Of a DNA stretch of 7,103 nt, positions 6,660-7,103 are shown in pieces. A program made the position numbers and the translations under genes. The notes below the pieces were generated by a model. That model was not told the DNA's origin, ran no database searches, and was given only the letters and a program-made list of their open reading frames with translations. The DNA lies in the NCBI GenBank assembly GCA_019420085.1, contig JAHZHV010000236.1, forward strand, positions 1 to 7,103, read 5' to 3'. The stretch is from Christensenella sp. GTDB taxonomy: Bacteria; Bacillota; Clostridia; Christensenellales; Maliibacteriaceae. How positions within the stretch are numbered: position 1 is the first letter of the stretch; the number at the start of each line of letters is the position of its first letter.

Positions 6660-6934
6660 AATCGATTGCTTCCTGCGGTGCCACCCAAATTGACGCTTCG
6701 TTTATGCAAGCGTCCGCTTTGCGCATGCGCGTTTGACATGCCGTGCGGGGTAACGGGCGCACATCCCGTCGGTTGCTACTGGCCTTTTTCCGCTGAAAAA
6801 GACGTTCGGCCGCCCTCAAAAGTCCATTCACGCCGCGTTCCCTGCCGCATTTCCACCATCGGCGGCTCTCTTTACAAGGGAACAATTGCCTTTTGCGCTA
6901 CTACTCTTTGTCACAGGTTTGTCTTTTGTTCGAC
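6614..6934 (-). ncRNA. T-box riboswitch, tryptophan-specific (specifier UGG)
   Basis: This leader senses uncharged tRNA and controls the transporter operon. Reading on the minus strand, stem I carries AAAGAGTAG (K-turn side), helix GCGC/GCGT (6898-6895 with 6833-6830), helix GTTCCC/GGGAAC (6883-6878 with 6842-6837) and the apical AGAGAGCCGC with GCGGC. The 3' side of the specifier loop reads GAA-TGG-AC with the Trp codon at 6826-6824. Stem II is CTTTTTC/GAAAAAG (6801-6795 with 6790-6784), followed by AGTAG. The IIA/B pseudoknot is ACGGG/CCCGT (6769-6765 with 6757-6753) plus GTGCG/CGCAC (6762-6758 with 6747-6743). Stem III is GACGCTT/AAGCGTC (6714-6708 with 6698-6692). The conserved T-box TGGGTGGCACCGC is at 6687-6675. 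The antiterminator pairs CAGGA (6675-6671) with TCCTG (6656-6652) and GGG with CCC, competing with the terminator. Confidence 0.95.
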
Positions 6935-6940
6935 AAACGC

Positions 6941-6970
6941 ATCATAGCACCGGACAGCCGGATCTGTCAA
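6941..6970 (-). promoter_or_regulatory. Promoter of the trpXYZ operon
   Basis: On the minus strand a consensus TTGACA (6970-6965) and TATGAT (6946-6941) are spaced by 18 bases, placing the start near 6934 just before the T-box leader. The -35 box begins only 8 bases after the stop codon of the upstream gene, and no terminator stands between them, so transcripts of that gene probably also run into the T-box. Confidence 0.85.
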
Positions 6971-6978
6971 TCCCTTTT

Positions 6979-7103
6979 TTAGTCCAGAGACTTATAGTAG
7001 AGCATGCAGTGGCAATACCCCTCAAATGTCGGGTCCGCAATCTGATCGCGGAACTCCTGGCAGATGCACTTGTTTTCCGGCGTCTTTTCCACGCGGCAGG
7101 GGC
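6979..7103 (-). CDS. Ferredoxin:thioredoxin reductase catalytic-type protein (3' end only)
   Basis: Only the last 40 complete codons and the TAA stop (6981-6979) are inside the window; the start lies beyond 7103. The visible part reads PCR, KCICQEFR, FEGYCHCMLYY and ends KSLD. The PCR, CIC and GYCHC cysteine pairs recall the CPC...CPC...CHC pattern of the catalytic subunit of ferredoxin:thioredoxin reductase (PF02943), where four Cys bind a 4Fe-4S cluster and two form the redox-active disulfide. The first, cut-off codon ends in GC, consistent with the missing first Cys of CPC. Spacing between pairs (9 and 15 residues) differs from the plant enzyme and resembles the small stand-alone forms of anaerobic Firmicutes, as I recall them. 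It would reduce thioredoxin-like partners from ferredoxin. The gene precedes the trp promoter on the same strand with no visible terminator. Confidence 0.75.
   Translation of the reverse strand, partial: PCRVEKTPENKCICQEFRDQIADPTFEGYCHCMLYYKSLD

Noticed and set aside
6917..6931. Possible LexA-type box (CGAAC-N4-)
   Set aside because: Only one half-site matches the Gram-positive SOS box; the second half reads GACA instead of GTTC.
6230..6947. Plus-strand open frames across the trpX start and the T-box region, and minus-strand frames within the leader
   Set aside because: They cross the T-box leader, the promoter and the trpX N-terminus, and show no coding features.
1..7103. CRISPR arrays, insertion sequences, tRNA or rRNA genes, phage or defence genes
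   Set aside because: No repeated spacer pattern, transposase motif, terminal inverted repeats or tRNA/rRNA signature was seen; apart from the T-box, the content is ordinary chromosomal genes.

Overview
The base composition is GC-rich, with A/T-tract terminators and leaders and strong AAGGAGG-type ribosome binding sites. Together with a T-box riboswitch, a TetR-type regulator, two lipobox proteins and a clostridial-looking ferredoxin:thioredoxin reductase fragment, this points to a Firmicute, most likely an anaerobic GC-rich member of the Clostridia. The genus cannot be named from this window.

Layout. Positions 1-343 are a purine-rich stretch with no gene I can support. On the plus strand follow a small putative lipoprotein of unknown function (344-979), a weak terminator-like hairpin, and a membrane-anchored or secreted protein with a DUF4015-type putative glycoside hydrolase domain (1151-2905), closed by a strong terminator. 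Everything after that reads on the minus strand. A TetR/AcrR-type regulator (2971-3567) has its own clear promoter and a candidate operator. A bidirectional terminator (3663-3710) separates it from a three-gene ABC transporter operon, which in transcription order is substrate-binding lipoprotein (trpX, 5503-6462), permease (trpY, 4511-5401) and ATPase (trpZ, 3745-4518). Upstream of trpX lie a promoter and a complete T-box riboswitch (about 6614-6934). At the right edge is the 3' end of a ferredoxin:thioredoxin reductase catalytic-type gene (6979-7103, truncated by the window).

The best-supported biology is the transporter and its control. The specifier loop of the T-box displays UGG, the tryptophan codon. 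The T-box bulge reads UGGC, which fits the G73-CCA end expected of bacterial tRNA-Trp. Stem I, stem II, the IIA/B pseudoknot, stem III, the antiterminator and a long terminator followed by seven U residues can all be traced by hand. Uncharged tRNA-Trp should therefore switch on a predicted tryptophan importer. None of the three transporter proteins (872 residues) contains a tryptophan, so the importer could be made during the starvation that induces it.

This is a member of a known class (T-box-controlled TrpXYZ-type transporters) rather than a new system. Smaller points worth checking are an inverted repeat over the predicted trp start site, repeats and a mini-ORF in the leader after the terminator, a stem-loop between trpX and trpY, and the TetR operator candidate.
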